Assembly: GCA_039720395.1 (NCBI GenBank)
Contig: CM077832.1
Span: forward strand, 14,016,966 to 14,080,965
Direction of reading: 5' to 3'
DNA length: 64,000 nt
DNA from: Liquidambar formosana
Taxonomy: Eukaryota > Streptophyta > Magnoliopsida > Saxifragales > Altingiaceae
The notes below the pieces were generated by a model. It was not told the DNA's origin. It saw only the letters and a list, made by a program, of their open reading frames with translations, and ran no database searches. Each line of letters opens with the position of its first letter. Position 1 is the first letter of the stretch. A program made the position numbers and the translations under genes. Shown here in pieces: positions 37,963-50,317 of the stretch.

Positions 37963-38882
37963 TATAGTAGAGCAAAGTATAGGGCAAATTAAGTAGCATT
38001 ACCTTATTTGTAAACCCCATTTCTTTTCACTTTCACTTTTTAAGTTTTTATTAAAAATATAAAATGGTTTTATAAAAACTAACTGCGTAATCAATTAGGA
38101 AAATATTATTTTGATCAACTTTATAAAATAAATTTGTTTCAAAATTTATCATTTAGGAGCACATTTTGGCCATTTACCATTTCTATTTCAAATTTACAAA
38201 AATGAAATTATAAATAACTAAAAAGTTCACTTAAATGATAGATTTTGGAAAAATTTTCTTTTACAAAGTTATTTGAAATAATGTTTTCTAATTAATTCCG
38301 CAAACAGTTTTCATAAAACCATTTTATATTTTTCAAAGTTGTTCAAAAAGTGAACATGGATGCACGCTCACAGGATCACACTTCCTATCTTCAACCTTAG
38401 GACGGGTCACCCACTTTGCGGTATGATGAAACCGCCAACTTCTCTTTACCATAACACTCTATCTCCGTACTTAACTAAATTCGTTGGTTCAAAATCCAAA
38501 TCGAAGCTTGCTCAACCCTCTACAAGGTCACATAAATGGTTGGTCCCAAAGCTGACAAAATAAAGGGTTTTGACTTTTGAGGTCTAAAATCTCGGGTTTA
38601 TGACCCGAAAACCTGCAACTCTTCAAAAAAACAAAAACAAACAAACCAACCTTTTCTGCAAATACCGACCTCACCACTTAGTTCGTTGACCCTAAAAACG
38701 TAGAGTAGGTCAAAGACTCCAACAGTCCAACCCAAGCTTAACAAAAGATGGATATAACACATCACATGCTTTGCACACCACACCACTGAGTTCGTTGGCT
38801 CTAAAACCGTAAGGCAGGTCAAAGACTCCAACCCAAGCTTAGCAAAAGATAAATATAACACATCACATGCATTCGGTTACCA

Positions 38883-38921
<39 letters not shown>

Positions 38922-39179
38922 CCACAACATCATAACAGAAAGCAAGAAAGGAAGCTTGCCTCAAGCGGAGTAACCAAGCCCAAATCCGAACCACTCACAG
39001 TTGGCTGTCTCTCTCTCTAACGCTCACTGTCAGCCTCTCATTTGGGTTTCTATAGGAAAGAAGACTTTTTCTTTTTTCTTTTTTTGTGCTAAGAATATGA
39101 CAGAAGAATTAAAGGAAGGGGATGGGGCTCACGTACTTGGCATATACAGAGTCAAAGCTTTCCCTCATCCTCTTCTATC

Positions 39180-39362
39180 TATCTAGCTATCTTTCTATCA
39201 AGTTTCTATCTCAATAAAAGAGAAGTGAAGGTTGCTCCTTCCACTATAGCTCCATTGGTTCCACCAAAACGAACCCCCACCTGCCGGCGCAAAACGACGG
39301 CGTCCTTATGAGTGTGCGTTGGTTTTGGCGCCAGCTCAGGGAGCCATACTTCCCCGTCCATC
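39180..39362 (-). other. Conserved minus-strand reading frame of unknown function (copy 2)
   Basis: This is the counterpart of 7726-7908: MDGEVWLPELAPKPTHTHKD followed by the same residues with few changes. The frame stays open in both copies. No family is recognised. Confidence 0.3.
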
Positions 39363-39817
39363 CTCTCTGCACCCGCTGTCCCCCCCGGCCCACCTTCTAT
39401 TCCCTCTTCTCCCTCTGGTATTTTGTAGCGAAAAAAAGGTTGCTATATATTATATTGGGTAGGTCCAGCTAAACTTATCTTACTAATTGAATATACTAAT
39501 AGTCTAGGAGACACGATTTATATGCCGCACATTTTTTTTTTCTCGATTATAAAACCTTACCCTATGTGTCCCTCTTGCATAAAAACTTGAAAATACATGA
39601 GAAACTTGGAAGGCAACAGTTTTGGGATTATCCTTGGTCTACGTTGCTAACAGGTTAAGGTAAAAATACCCACACCAAACCCAAGAAAGTTAGACAAGGC
39701 ATTGTTTGGGAAGAAAGCAATTAAGTGGAGCATCGAAGAACATGGGGAGTAATATTACTGGATGCAATCTCAAACATCACTCATTATTTGGTTGAAGAAT
39801 ATAAATTAAAGACTTAC

Positions 39818-39885
39818 TTCACCACGGAACGCATGCACAATCTTCTCAGTTTCGGACAGAATCAGGACTCCCTTCCTTGACAAAC
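39818..39885 (-). pseudogene. Exon-like fragment ending in a consensus splice donor (copy 2)
   Basis: The frame reads LSRKGVLILSETEKIVHAFRGE-less, i.e. LSRKGVLILSETEKIVHAF then RGE, followed by GTAAGT. It matches 8198-8262 of copy 1. The protein is unknown. Confidence 0.35.
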
Positions 39886-39902
39886 CTGATTCCGGAGCAA
39901 TA

Positions 39903-40502
39903 TGTTAAGACATGTGGAGCCCGATATGGCCCACATGTCTGTTGGAAGAGAATTTCCTTTGGTTTTCTCTCCTTTCCCCGCTTCTTTTCTTCTCCCTTTG
40001 CGGCTCATTTAGGCAGGAGTTTGGTAGAAGTTACGCAGAGGCTTGAACGTCATTCCTGACGTTTTGAGAGCTGGCTTCTCCTATTTTATAGGAGAGGCAC
40101 TCCTTCCACAACTAACAAGTGAGCGGTGAAACAACAAGAACGAAGAGCCAACGAGCTTTGTGTGGGAGAAACACAAGAGGAAGTTCTGTGTTGTGAGTAA
40201 TAGAGTGACAAAGTGGGGTGTGCTGAGGGTGCAGGTTTATGCACTGTGAGTTTTTGTAAGGGTTTACAAAAAAGGTAGAAATCCACTTAGGTGAGAGTAT
40301 TTTGTGGGAGTCAAAATACCTGAGTGTACATTTATATATTGGTCTTCTTTATAGTAAAGTCACAGAAATTCCGTAAACGTAGGTATAATTTGCTAAACCA
40401 TGTATATCTTGGTATTCTTGTGTGTGTGGTTTTTATCCTCTTACAATTATTTATTTATCGCATTTCACTGATCTTGGGATAGGGAATTAATTTTCCCTAA
40501 CA
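39903..40502. mobile_element. Solo LTR (600 bp) with perfect 5-bp target duplication
   Basis: The sequence starts TGTTAAGACATG and ends TTCCCTAACA (TG...CA). It is flanked by CAATA at 39898-39902 and 40503-40507. Copy 1 shows the uninterrupted site (GAGCAAAATAATAAAAG) near 8281-8297. There is no internal region. The superfamily is not determined; the size and ends would suit a Copia element. Confidence 0.8.
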
Positions 40503-40507
40503 CAATA

Positions 40508-41927
40508 TAACAAAAGAAAAAATCAGTATAAAATCTTTTGAAACTCGATCTCTCACTAAGAATCCTTTAATTCATGGTATCATGGTAGGTATGTACTGTA
40601 AACCTCACGCTCTTCACTGACTGATTGATGGAGAGTTTTTTCTTGCAACCCAAAAAAATAGAAGTCAGACCTTTGTAATTGATGATGTCGATGCAGTGAT
40701 ATTCCTGGTTTGATGGATGTATATATTGGAGGATCGAGAAATACACAGAATAGATGGATTTACTATTTCAGTTTCCATAAGTTTCCAGACTATTTTGAAG
40801 TTGGTTAAATTACAAATTCAAAAAAAAAAAAAAAAAAAAAAGTCTTTAAACTTTATATATTTTTAGGAATTTTAATACAAAACCAAGTCACACCGACAAC
40901 AAATATAGTAGTATAGATTTTTCATTCTTTTGCTACTCTCATTGAAACCCTGTGAGAGTCTGTGACGAACTTTTGCATCTTTCATTCATTCAAGTTGCAG
41001 CCTTGCAGGTGATTCATTTTCATCTCTTACTTCCTCCGTAGTTCTTTTTTTTTTATTTTTTTATTTTTGACATCAGGAGGTTCTAGGTGTTTTGTGTTTA
41101 ATCGATCAATTCCTTAAGTATATGCATTCTCTCATCCCACATGAGAGTGGTTTTAAGGTGGAGTGGTGAGAATTAAATTCAAAACCTCTTGCTTGACAAA
41201 AGCCCATAAGATCACTCGATCCACCCTCAAGGTTAAAAAATTAAGAAACTCTTACTTCCTCAATTAATAACTGACTATCTACTTCTCTGTCTATTATTTC
41301 TCCATAGCCGTTCCTAACCAAGAAGCTTCTAGAAGCAGTTCCTATCTTCCCTCTCTTTCCTCTCCATATCTGCACGGCCGCACCCAAACCCAATGCGGGC
41401 ATCCAAACCCCATCATTACGACGTCACTTAAGCTTCCTGATGGCAAGTAGCAAGCGTAAAGGAGAGGCCTGTCTCTTTCACCGGGGTAGAGTTGACGGAG
41501 CTCGACTACCGCTGGCCGAGTAGTAGTGATAGTTTTTCTGTTGGAAAATTTATGCTACTTATGTGATTCAATTAAAAAAAAAAAAAGATGTAAGCAAATA
41601 AAACAAAATTGAATTAACAGAACCAAAATCTGGAAAATAATAAATTTACAGTACACAAAAATCGATTAAAACAGAAACTAGATGATCAGGGATAGCATTT
41701 TTGGTTCAAGCCCAATGTTAGCTAAGTTCTCTCTCCTTCACAAAACTTTAGTACCCTTTGGAGGTCTAACTATAAGCCCAATATATGTGTATATGAACTT
41801 ACTAAGGAATTCAAAGTTTTCCAATATGAGACAAGATTTATTATCATTCTTCAACTAATATTTTAAGAGGTGACTTTAAAGAATAATTTCTCATTCAACT
41901 ATTAATGATTTCAACAAATTAAATATT
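40508..41927. repeat. Tandem segmental duplication, copy 2, right block (P')
   Basis: This is a direct copy of 19884-21326, including the CT-rich leader near 41285-41370 and the damaged MASSKRKGEA frame at 41440. Homology stops near AATTAAATAT at 41927, the same place where copy 1 passes into copy 2 (near 21326). Confidence 0.8.
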
Positions 41928-42049
41928 TGTTTTAATTCCCCACATAGAGATTAACAAATTCCAATAAAGGCCCATCTCATAATACATATGGGACCTATAT
42001 TAATAATTGGATCAAATCTCTAACTTCTTTTTCTTCTTTTGCTATTAGG

Positions 42050-42540
42050 TTTTGATTAACTAGTTAATCTTATAACTAGATTAACTAGGTTTTGATTAAT
42101 TAATTAATTTTATAAGATTAACTAGATTTTTGATGATTTTTAGGTAGGTTTTAAACTAGATTTAGGACTTGGATTTTTAAAAATTAAGTTGTTTTATAGA
42201 TCTAAGCTTCAACGTGAAAATCAAGGGTTTTACAGATCTGTTGGTAGAGGAACTAAACCAAAAGGAAGTTGAAGTTCAGATATTCTTCTTCTTCTTCTGT
42301 CGCCCTGTGATGGTTCTTCTTCTTCTTCTTTTTTCTTTTACTAGGTTTTGATTAACTAAATTTTTTTAATGATTTTAGTTAGGTTTTGAACTAGATTTAA
42401 GACTTGGAATTTTAAAAATTAAGCCATTTATTCCTAATTATCTAATTAATATTATAAGATTAATTAGATTTTTAATGATTTTAAGTATGTTTTTTAATTA
42501 GATTTAGGGCTTGAATTTTTAAAAAATTAATCCATTTATC
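42050..42540. repeat. Degenerate AT-rich tandem repeat, three units
   Basis: Units contain TAGGTTTTGATTAACTAG, TTTTTAATGATTTTAGGTAG and GAACTAGATTTAGGACTTG, then TTTTTAAAAATTAAG. They occur about three times with unequal spacing. Between units 1 and 2 there is an unrelated CTTCTTCTT segment. Non-coding. Confidence 0.55.
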
Positions 42541-43044
42541 CCAACAAATTAAGGTTGGCTTTGATTTCAAATCTTGATTTTTCTGTTAAAAAAGCAATTT
42601 TAGAAGACTATATGAGTAAACGATGATTTAATTTTTTGAAAGAAATATAAGTAATTTATTCATTAATTGTCCCACAGAATCGTCCCACATAATTAAGTTC
42701 CATGTATCACTACTATGACAAAAAAAGAAATCAAAATAAAACAATGATAAAAGGATCATCAACAAAACAAATAACAAAGAGAAAAAGACAAGGATGAAAC
42801 TCGTCGCAAAAGGAAATGGCAATAAAAATAGGGAAAATTAGCGTGTAGTACCCTTTTTGAAACTTATAAAGCCTTAAGTCCACACACTAATCTTATAAAG
42901 CCTTAAGTCTAAAATGGAATCAAAACAGCACCATTTCATGCTTGAGTGAGCAAAATTTTTTTGAAAATGGTGAGTTTGCCCCTATTACAGAAAAACTTCC
43001 TACATGAAGCCCCATGACTATGTTACAGTTTCATTCATTGGGTT

Positions 43045-43748
43045 TGTGTGGAAATATCTCTGAACCGAGATTGCAGCTCGGGATGGAAGGTTCAGGCCTG
43101 AAACGCTGACACGTGGCGAAGACTATTCAACCAGGCTAACCACAACGCATGTGATTCACCTCCCACGATCCAGCTCGGGTCAAGGAGTTAAATCACGTCA
43201 TTTGGCACGTAGCTAATACCACACGGTAGGACTTACTGCAAATCACGTGATCCCCCCAGCTCGGGACCTGACTTTCATCTCGGGACACCTGTCCTATGAC
43301 TCACACTACAATCCAAATCCTACTACAGTCCAAAACTGTCACAGCAGCTGTAATTCCTGACACAGCGGTTACTAGAAACCATAGTTCCATGACCAACCAT
43401 GATCAACAAACCATGGTCAGACGGTTATGGGTAAACCATGGTCAGATTTGACCTAACCAAAGCAGTTACCTGACCTCACATGGTCAGTCCGTACATGTGG
43501 GTATAAAAAGAATACGATACAGCCTAATTTGGTAAACTACAGTACCCTAATTTTCTGAGATTCATCTTCTTCCTTGCCTCATTCTCCCTAGTACAGCTTT
43601 CTGACTTAAGCTTTGGAGAGGGCACGGCCAAAACCCACCTTGGCCTACCCTCTGACCCATTTTTTCCAGGCTTGTGATTGCAGGTCCAGGCGAGGGAGCA
43701 AGCTCCATCATCGACACGTAGTTCGGGGAGCAGATTTTACCCCGCACA
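43045..43748 (+). repeat. 5' LTR of the Tat element
   Basis: The LTR runs TGTGTGGAAATATC to ACCCCGCACA, 704 bp. It includes a probable TATA box (TATAAAAAG at 43502) and several CCATGGTC-type palindromic words upstream of it. By eye it differs from the 3' LTR at roughly 23 positions, almost all C/T or G/A. Confidence 0.95.
43502..43510 (+). promoter_or_regulatory. Probable TATA box in the 5' LTR
   Basis: TATAAAAAG is preceded by GTGGG. It is repeated at the same LTR position in the 3' copy (54431). No experiment-based start site is available. Confidence 0.6.
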
Positions 43749-43770
43749 ATTTAGCGCCGTCTGTGGGAAC
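43749..43770 (+). other. Primer-binding site of the Tat element
   Basis: Directly after the 5' LTR, ATTTAGCGCCGTCTGTGGGA resembles the TGGCGCC-type sites of this lineage with one G-to-A change. The GGCGCC(A/G) end would suit a tRNA with a ...ACGGCGCCA 3' end, such as tRNA-Asp; the tRNA assignment is tentative. Confidence 0.55.
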
Positions 43771-43860
43771 CATCGCGATAAGACGGCTACACCACCTCAG
43801 CCCACCTATGGGCGAACAAGATCTGGAGCGAACTTTATTCGCGTAGACTAAGCCATTGCA

Positions 43861-46320
43861 GGCGATGCTGGGAAACGAGCAGAAACCCAGCCTTCGCAGG
43901 CAAACCCACCATTACCTGCGTTGGGAACTAGTCAGCTTCCTCCGATTCAGCAACAACAGATCTCCCCGGAAATGTCCGTTGTTCTACATTCTCTCGATGA
44001 CCAGCCTATTCTGAAAGCTGCGTTTGATAGGGCTGTGACCAACAACCCCAACCCAGTGGCAGTGGTGGAACTCATCGCAACAATGCAATCGGAGATTCAA
44101 TCGGCGCAGCTCGCAAAGCTAACTGCAGAGCAAAATTACCACCGCTACCTCCAGCGAGCTTTTGCCCCCCGTGGAGTCAATGTTGTCGCAGAGGAGGCTA
44201 GCCAAACCAGTCCACTCCGTCGCACTAGGCACCAGGAGAGCTCACCCAGGCCTGGAGTCTCACACCACTACCACCGCAGTAGACATGACAATGAGCCCCG
44301 ATTAACTGGTCTAGAACAGAGACACTCAAGAAGGGGAGATGAACAACATCGTGCGCTGGTTCAGAGATCCCCTGAGCGCAGCTCAAGGCGTTTGGATCAT
44401 CCGTGAAGGTGGAATGAGGACCACTAGAGACCTCATGCTCAAGCGCGTTCTGAGAACGAAACTCATAGAGACGAAAGGCGATATCACAGGTCTCGGTCTC
44501 TTGAAAGAAGGGGGGAAAGAAGCACTGGGGGGACGAGTAGGAAGCATTCTCATTCACCCAGGCTTGAAAGAAACGAGGAAGAAGCCTCCAAGAGACATCG
44601 GGGTAGCTAGAGTAAAGGGGGAGAGAGACCAGAGAGTACTGCTGTGGCTCGGAGACCATTCACGAAGTGGATTCAACGGGTCCCAATCCCACGAGGGTAT
44701 TCCGAGATAACCTTTACTCTTTACTTTCTTTCAATAGACCTCGATCATCATTTAAACTATTATTTGCAACGAATGTCATTATATGCTGGAAATGAGGGTT
44801 TTCTTTGTAAAATATTTCCTATGAGTTTGGGGGAAGTGGCTCTTAAGTGGTGGGCCAAGATCCCAGATGAGTCTATTGACAGCTGGCACGAGCTGAGCAA
44901 GCTGTTCAAGAAGAGGTTCATCACTAGCTGCAAATTCCCGAAGACCATGCAGAACCTATACGAGCTGAAACAGAAGGATGGCGAAGGACTTCGGGAATAT
45001 TCTCAGAGATTCTGGGAGGTTTACAATGAGATTGACGATCCTATTGAGAAGAATGCAATGGACCTATTTCGCCTCGGGTTGAGGAAGCCATCACCTCTGT
45101 TTAAGGAGCTCACCGTTAATCCCCCCAGAAATCTAGCCAAGTTACTCTCCACTGTAGCCAACTATTCGAAGTTGGATGACTTCTACACCCCACAGCCTAC
45201 CAAAGCCAATGAAAAGGATGACAAGAAGAAGGACTCGAGGCCTCATAAGGATAGTTCCCGAGGAGAGAAATCCAGGCCACCCACCAATCCAAATCAGGCC
45301 ATCTTCACCATATTTACACTCCCCATCTACAAATTGATGAAGGCACTGGAGAACAAGGACTTCTTCCAGAAACCTAGACCCATGTTCGCGGAGCCTGAGA
45401 AGAGAAACAAAAAGCTGTTTTGCAGTTATCACAAGGATCACGGCCATAGGATAGAAGACTGCATGGTTCTAAAGTACAACCTCGAGGTTTGGGCCAAGGA
45501 AGGGAAGCTGGATGAATTTATAGCCCGAAAAGATAAGGGACAACCATCCGAACAGAAGAAGCCCGAGAATAGGGCTCCTCAATTGACACAGCCAAAGATC
45601 TTTGGGAGGATTGACATGATCACGGGAGGATATGAAGAAACTGCTCTGTCAACCGGCCAGCTCAGGGCACAATACAGGATGGCTTGTCAAGATGTCGAGT
45701 TCAGTGATATCGGGAATGAGCCATTGCTACTACCTCAGAGCGAGGGTGAGAATGGAGAAAAACTGCTATTCTTCGGGGATGTCGAGACTGATGGGACAGT
45801 GCGCTGCCCACACAATGATGCTCTGGTTGTTCGTATGCTCATAGGGAACTACGATGTGGGCAAAGTTTATGTGGACAACGGGGCATCTGTGAATGTCATG
45901 TTTCAGAAATTGTTCAGTCAACTCGGGCTAAAGGACTCCGACCTAAAGCCCTGTCACGTCAGCCTGAAAGCTTTTAATGGCAACATGACTTTCCCACTGG
46001 GACAGATAACACTCCCAGTTCGGGCAGGGCCAGTGCAATCCATGGAAACATTTGTGGTAATCCAGGAGAGATCAGCTTACAATGTGATACTCGGGCGACC
46101 TTGGATTCATGCCATAAAGGCTGTCCCATCCTCCTACCACCAATCCGTCAGGTTCCCGAGCCCGGAGGGAATCATGGAGATAAGAGGAAGCCATGCAGCG
46201 GCCAGGGAGTGTTTTCTGGTGGAGTATGCGGGCCGCTCAGCACCCTCAGAGGACAAACTGAAGTCCAGAATCCCACGCCTTCCCAGTTCGGGAAGTGGCA
46301 AAACTAAAACCCCGAGGTAA
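43861..46320 (+). pseudogene. gag: gag and protease region of the Tat retrotransposon, with nonsense codons
   Basis: One frame runs from about 43861 to the TAA at 46318, with in-frame stops at 44404, 44425 and 44608. The N-terminal part is Arg/Ser/His-rich. The gag capsid domain begins near 44647 (RRPFTKWI, PMSLGEVALKWWAKIPD, LKQKDGEGLREYSQRFWEVY). A zinc-finger-like CSYHKDHGHRIEDC follows near 45420. The protease active-site region VYVDNGASVNVMF is near 45868. Gag would form the particle and the protease would cut the polyprotein. A short ATG frame at 43808 (MGEQDLERTLFA, then TAG) may be the original start, now separated by a frameshift. Confidence 0.88.
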
Positions 46321-48368
46321 GAGCCAAAACAAAAGAAAAAAGCTAAAGTTGATGAGGTTCCGTTGTAGCAGCGAAAGGGGGAGCGGCCCGGAGTAGAAGA
46401 AACAGCTCTGGAACCCGCAGACAGGACAGGAGAAGAACTAGTGAAAAAGATAATTAATCCCGATGATCCGGAGAGATTTTTCTGGATTGGAAAGTCATTG
46501 AATGAGATTGACGCAACAGAGCTGTTTGAGTTCTTGAAAGATAACATTGACGTATTTGCCTGGTCACCCCATGAAATGCCAGGAATTGATCCCAGAATTA
46601 TTACTCACGAGTTGCAGGTTGATCCGAATTGCAATCCAGTCGTTCAAAAGCAACGAAGGTTGTCCGACGATCGGGCTGAAACAATTTCCGCCGAGGTAGA
46701 TAAGCTCTTGAAAGCAGGGATCATCAGAGAAGTAATGTACCCGAGTTGGTTGGCCAATCCCGTATGTGTAAGGAAAAAGACAGGGGACTGGCGTGTCTGC
46801 ATTGATTTCACAAATCTCAATAAAGCATGCCCGAAGGACAGTTTCCCACTACCAAAGATTGATCAGCTCATAGACTCTATCTCGGGATATGAGAGACTAA
46901 GTATCTTCGATGCCTACCCGGGTTATCATCAAATTCCTATGGCTGAACATGATTAAGATAAGATGGGGTTCATTACTCCTAGAGGGACCTACTGCTACAA
47001 GGTAATGCCGTTCGGACTGAAGGATGCTGGGGCAACCTATCAATGTCTTGTTAGCTGGATGTTTGAAGGATTAATTGGCAAAAACCTAGAGGCGTACGTT
47101 GATGACCAGAAAAAGATCACCTGGCAGACCTAACTGAGGCTTTTGCCCAACTCAGGGAGTACGGAATGAAGTTAAACGCGAAGAAAAGCTCATTTGGAAT
47201 AGGTTCGGGAAAATTCCTGGGTCACTTAGTCTCAAGAAGGGGGATCGAGGCAAATCCAAGTAAGATTGAGGCAATAAGAACCCTACGTACGCCAACAACA
47301 GTCAGGGATGTTCAACAGTTGAACGGGATAGTGGCAGCACTTAGCAGATTTATCTCGAGATCATCAGATAAATGCCACCCATTCTTCTAGGTACTGAAGA
47401 AGAGCACTAACTCGGGATGGAACACGGAGTGCCAGGAAGCTTATCAGAAGTTAGTTGCTCATTTAGAAACACTTCCCACCCTAACCCACCCTCACCACGG
47501 GGAAACTCTTTACCTTTATCTTGCTATCTCAGCTCATTCACTCAGTGGTGTTCTCCTTGCCCAGTGCGAACTTACTCAAAAGCCAATCTATTATATTAGC
47601 AAGACGCTGTTAGATGCTAAAACTCGCTATCTACCCCTTGAAAAGCTAATCCTAGCCCTTGTCACAGCTTCCAGAAAACTCCAACACTACTTTTAGTCTC
47701 ATCCTATCACCGTCCTCACCAGCTATCCACTCAAAGATGTCCTCCGCCGGGCTGACCTGTCAGGACGAGTCTCGAAGTGGGGTGTAGAACTCAACGCTTA
47801 CGACATTCACTTCAAGCCCCAACCTGTAATTAAGGGGCAAATACTGGCTGATTTTATTGCTGAATTCGCAGATCCTATTTCCAGTTCGAGGCAGACAGAA
47901 TTAAAATCCTCTCTGCCCGAACTAGGGGGGAAAGACAATATAAACATTGAAAAAAGGATGAGATGGGAACTCAAAGTGGATGGGCCATCCAATGCGAAAG
48001 GAGCAGGTCTGGGAATTGTGCTGACAGATCCCGAGGGAGAAATCATCGAGCAAGCAGTTAGGCTTATGTTCCCCGCCTCAAACAATGAAGCAGAATATGA
48101 GGCAGCTGTGGCAGGACTTGGGATGGCCCGAGCAATGGGGGTAAAAGAATTGACAGTATACAGTGACTCCAAGCTCATGGTTAACTAGCTAAACAAAGAA
48201 TATGAAGCCAAAGATAAAAGAATGGCTGCGTAAATGCACAAGGTATGGGAATTAGCTGCGAGATTCACCAGTGTGGAGTTCAAGCACTTCGTGAGGGATC
48301 AGAATAGACATGCAGATGGGTTAGCAGCCCTGGCTGCAGCATTGGAAACGGATACCCTCGAACCATAA
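46321..48368 (+). pseudogene. pol: Reverse transcriptase and two RNase H domains of the Tat retrotransposon, broken
   Basis: The frame continues from gag through stops at 46318 and 46366. The reverse transcriptase shows VCVRKKTGDWRVCIDF, LDSISGYERLS-like fingers/palm residues, VMPFGLKDAGATYQ and the catalytic YVDD near 47095. Stops and shifts: TAA 46954, a frameshift with small deletion just after YVDD, then TAG 47388, TAG 47694, TAG 48186, TAA 48231 and TAA 48366. The first RNase H lies near 47475-47700 (PIYYISKTLLDAKTRYLPLE). The second, archaeal-type RNase H lies at 47958-48330 (WELKVDGPSNAKGAGLG, NNEAEYEA, VYSDSKLMVN, HADGLAALA). The number of lesions rules out a functional enzyme. Confidence 0.88.
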
Positions 48369-48373
48369 ATGTC

Positions 48374-49684
48374 GAAGTCCTACAAGAGCCCAGCATCGGG
48401 ACAGAAGAGCTCATCTCAGACATTCAGTCCTCGACACCGAGCTGGATGGACGAGATAGTTGCCTATCTTCAAAGGGATGAACTACCCAAGGATTGCAATC
48501 AGGGTCACCGAATTCGCATTAAGTCAGCTCGTTTTTGGTTATCTCCATCAGGCTCTCTCTACAAAAGATCTTACACGGGACCATACCTGAAGTGCGTACA
48601 CCCAGACCAAGTCTTGGACCTACTGGCTGAACTCCACGAGGGGTCATGTGGAGGTCACGCAGGGGGAAGATCGTTAGCCCATAAGGCAAACACTCAGGGC
48701 TACTGGTGGCCATACATGCAGAAGGACGCTATCAGGTATGTGAGAAAATGCCCGAAGTGTCAGATGTTTGCTGACAAAATACACCAGCCTGCTCAGGAGT
48801 TGCATCCCATATCCAGTCCGTGGCCTTTCGCACAGTGGGGATTAGATCTCGTGGGTTCATTACCCACAGCCTCGGGGAATAGGAAATACTTGTTCATCGC
48901 AACTGACTACTTTACTAAGTGGGTAGAGGCCATCGCGCTTGCATCGATTAAAGATTCCGATATTATCAAGTTCCTTTGGGAAAATATTATCACACGTTTC
49001 GGGATCCCGAGAGCTTTCGTATCAGATAACGGAACTCAATTCGATAGCAGAAGAACTCGGGAATTCAGTGCAGAACAGGGAATTCAATGGTGGTATTCTA
49101 ACCTGAGTTATCCGCAATGCAACGGTCAGGCAGAGGCAACTAACAAGATTATAGTCGCAGGGATAAAGAGAAGGCTAGATAATGTGAAAGGGTCTTGGCC
49201 TGATGAGCTGCATTCAATACTATGGGCATATCGAACTACTCCGAGGAGGTCTACTGGAGAAACTCCATTTTCCGTGACCTATGGAATGGAAGCAGTTATA
49301 CCAACAGAGTTGGGTCTACCGGGTCTCAGAACTGAATCTTATGACGCGGCGACAAATGATCGAGTGTTGTCTCAAGATCTGGATTTAGCAGAAGAAAGAA
49401 GAGAAAGGGCTCGAATTAAAATGGCATCTTACCAACAAGAACTGAAAAAATATTACAACCGAAGAATAAAGTCAAGGGAGTTCAATATTAGAGAACTGGT
49501 ACTCAGGCAAGTCAACGCCGGGACCAGAAATTTTGCTGATGGGAAGCTCGGGGCAACATGGGAAGGTCCTTACAAGGTCATCCACGTCGGGGGTACAGGT
49601 TCGTACAGGCTAAAGAGCTTGGAGACTAGACAAGAGCTCCCGAGATCAGTTAATATAGCTAATCTGAGATTTTTTTACCGATAG
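48374..49684 (+). pseudogene. pol: Integrase domain of the Tat retrotransposon, frame itself intact
   Basis: After a frameshift near 48365 the frame is open to the TAG-ending at 49684. It includes the HHCC zinc-binding region (HEGSCGGHAG...CPKCQMF, about 48640-48770) and the catalytic core with D (GLDLVGSLP), D (FVSDNGTQFD) and E (NGQAEATNK, about 49120-49147). The C-terminal GPYKVIHVGGTGSYRL module is typical of gypsy integrases. The domain would insert the cDNA, but it is separated from the broken upstream polyprotein, so it cannot be produced normally. Confidence 0.88.
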
Positions 49685-50317
49685 CGAGAGTTGTAATTAC
49701 ATTCAATGATTACTCAATACAAGTTCAGAGGTTATTCAGATATTATCGCTTATTTATCATTCGAGCTAAAGGCACTTGCCCAAATAACGGGTTGAAGTCA
49801 AAAACTGCCTAAGAACGGGCACAAGTCTCACCTAATAAATGGCTTGAGCACGCTGAACCTAAGAATGAGTTAAAAATGAAGTCTTGCCCAAAAACGGGTC
49901 CAAGCAAAAAACTGCCTAAGAACGGGCACAAGTCTCACCTAATAAATGGCTTGAGCACGCTGAACCTAAGAATGGGTTCAAAATGAAGTCTTGCCTGAGA
50001 ATAGGCTTGGCGCAACAGCACGCCCAGGGATGGGTCTAAGCACACAATGGTTGAAAGATGCTAAAGTCTATCATAGCCCTAATTGGAGTCCATGGCCAGA
50101 TTGAGTTTAATTAAGCTCACGAATGAACAATGCACATACAACAGTAGGGGACTTCATCCCAAGGACACATTCAAACACACAGCCAGTACAAGAATAAGGG
50201 GCAGATGCACACCTTGAAGAAGAAACGTGAATTTCATTCAAAGAAAAATATTATAAATGTCTGTACAAACTAAAGGCTTTCGCCACACAAAAGAAAAAGG
50301 AGAAAGAAAAGGAAAAG
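49685..50317. other. Spacer between integrase and antisense gene, with a local repeat
   Basis: A run of about 65-110-bp imperfect repeats (words CTAAGAACGGGCACAAGTC, CTAATAAATGGCTTGAGCAC, CTGAACCTAAGAATG) spans about 49770-50040. No gene is seen on the plus strand. Confidence 0.6.

Larger units (their letters stand above)
23707..38003. mobile_element. Small MITE (~235 bp) split by the CACTA element
   Basis: The left part is 23707-23901, starting GGGGTAATGTTACTTTGCCC; the right part is 37963-38003, ending AAGTAGCATTACC. The two ends are imperfect inverted repeats. The flanks TTATTTGAAA and TTATTTGTAAA form a probable target duplication, and copy 1 shows the empty site as TTTTATTTGAAAATCCC near 6664. 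The CACTA element is inserted inside it with its own TAT duplication. Confidence 0.65.
38004..39902. repeat. Tandem duplication copy 2, third part of left block
   Basis: This corresponds to about 6676-8290 of copy 1, in the same order and orientation. It includes CA/TA microsatellites near 38883-38921, the conserved minus frame at about 39180-39362 and the exon-like piece at 39818-39885. It ends at the CAATA target of the solo LTR at 39903. Confidence 0.85.

Noticed and set aside
42628..42822. Minus-strand hydrophobic frame
   Set aside because: It is a translation of A-rich DNA giving Phe/Leu runs; no membrane-protein family likeness and no conserved copy.
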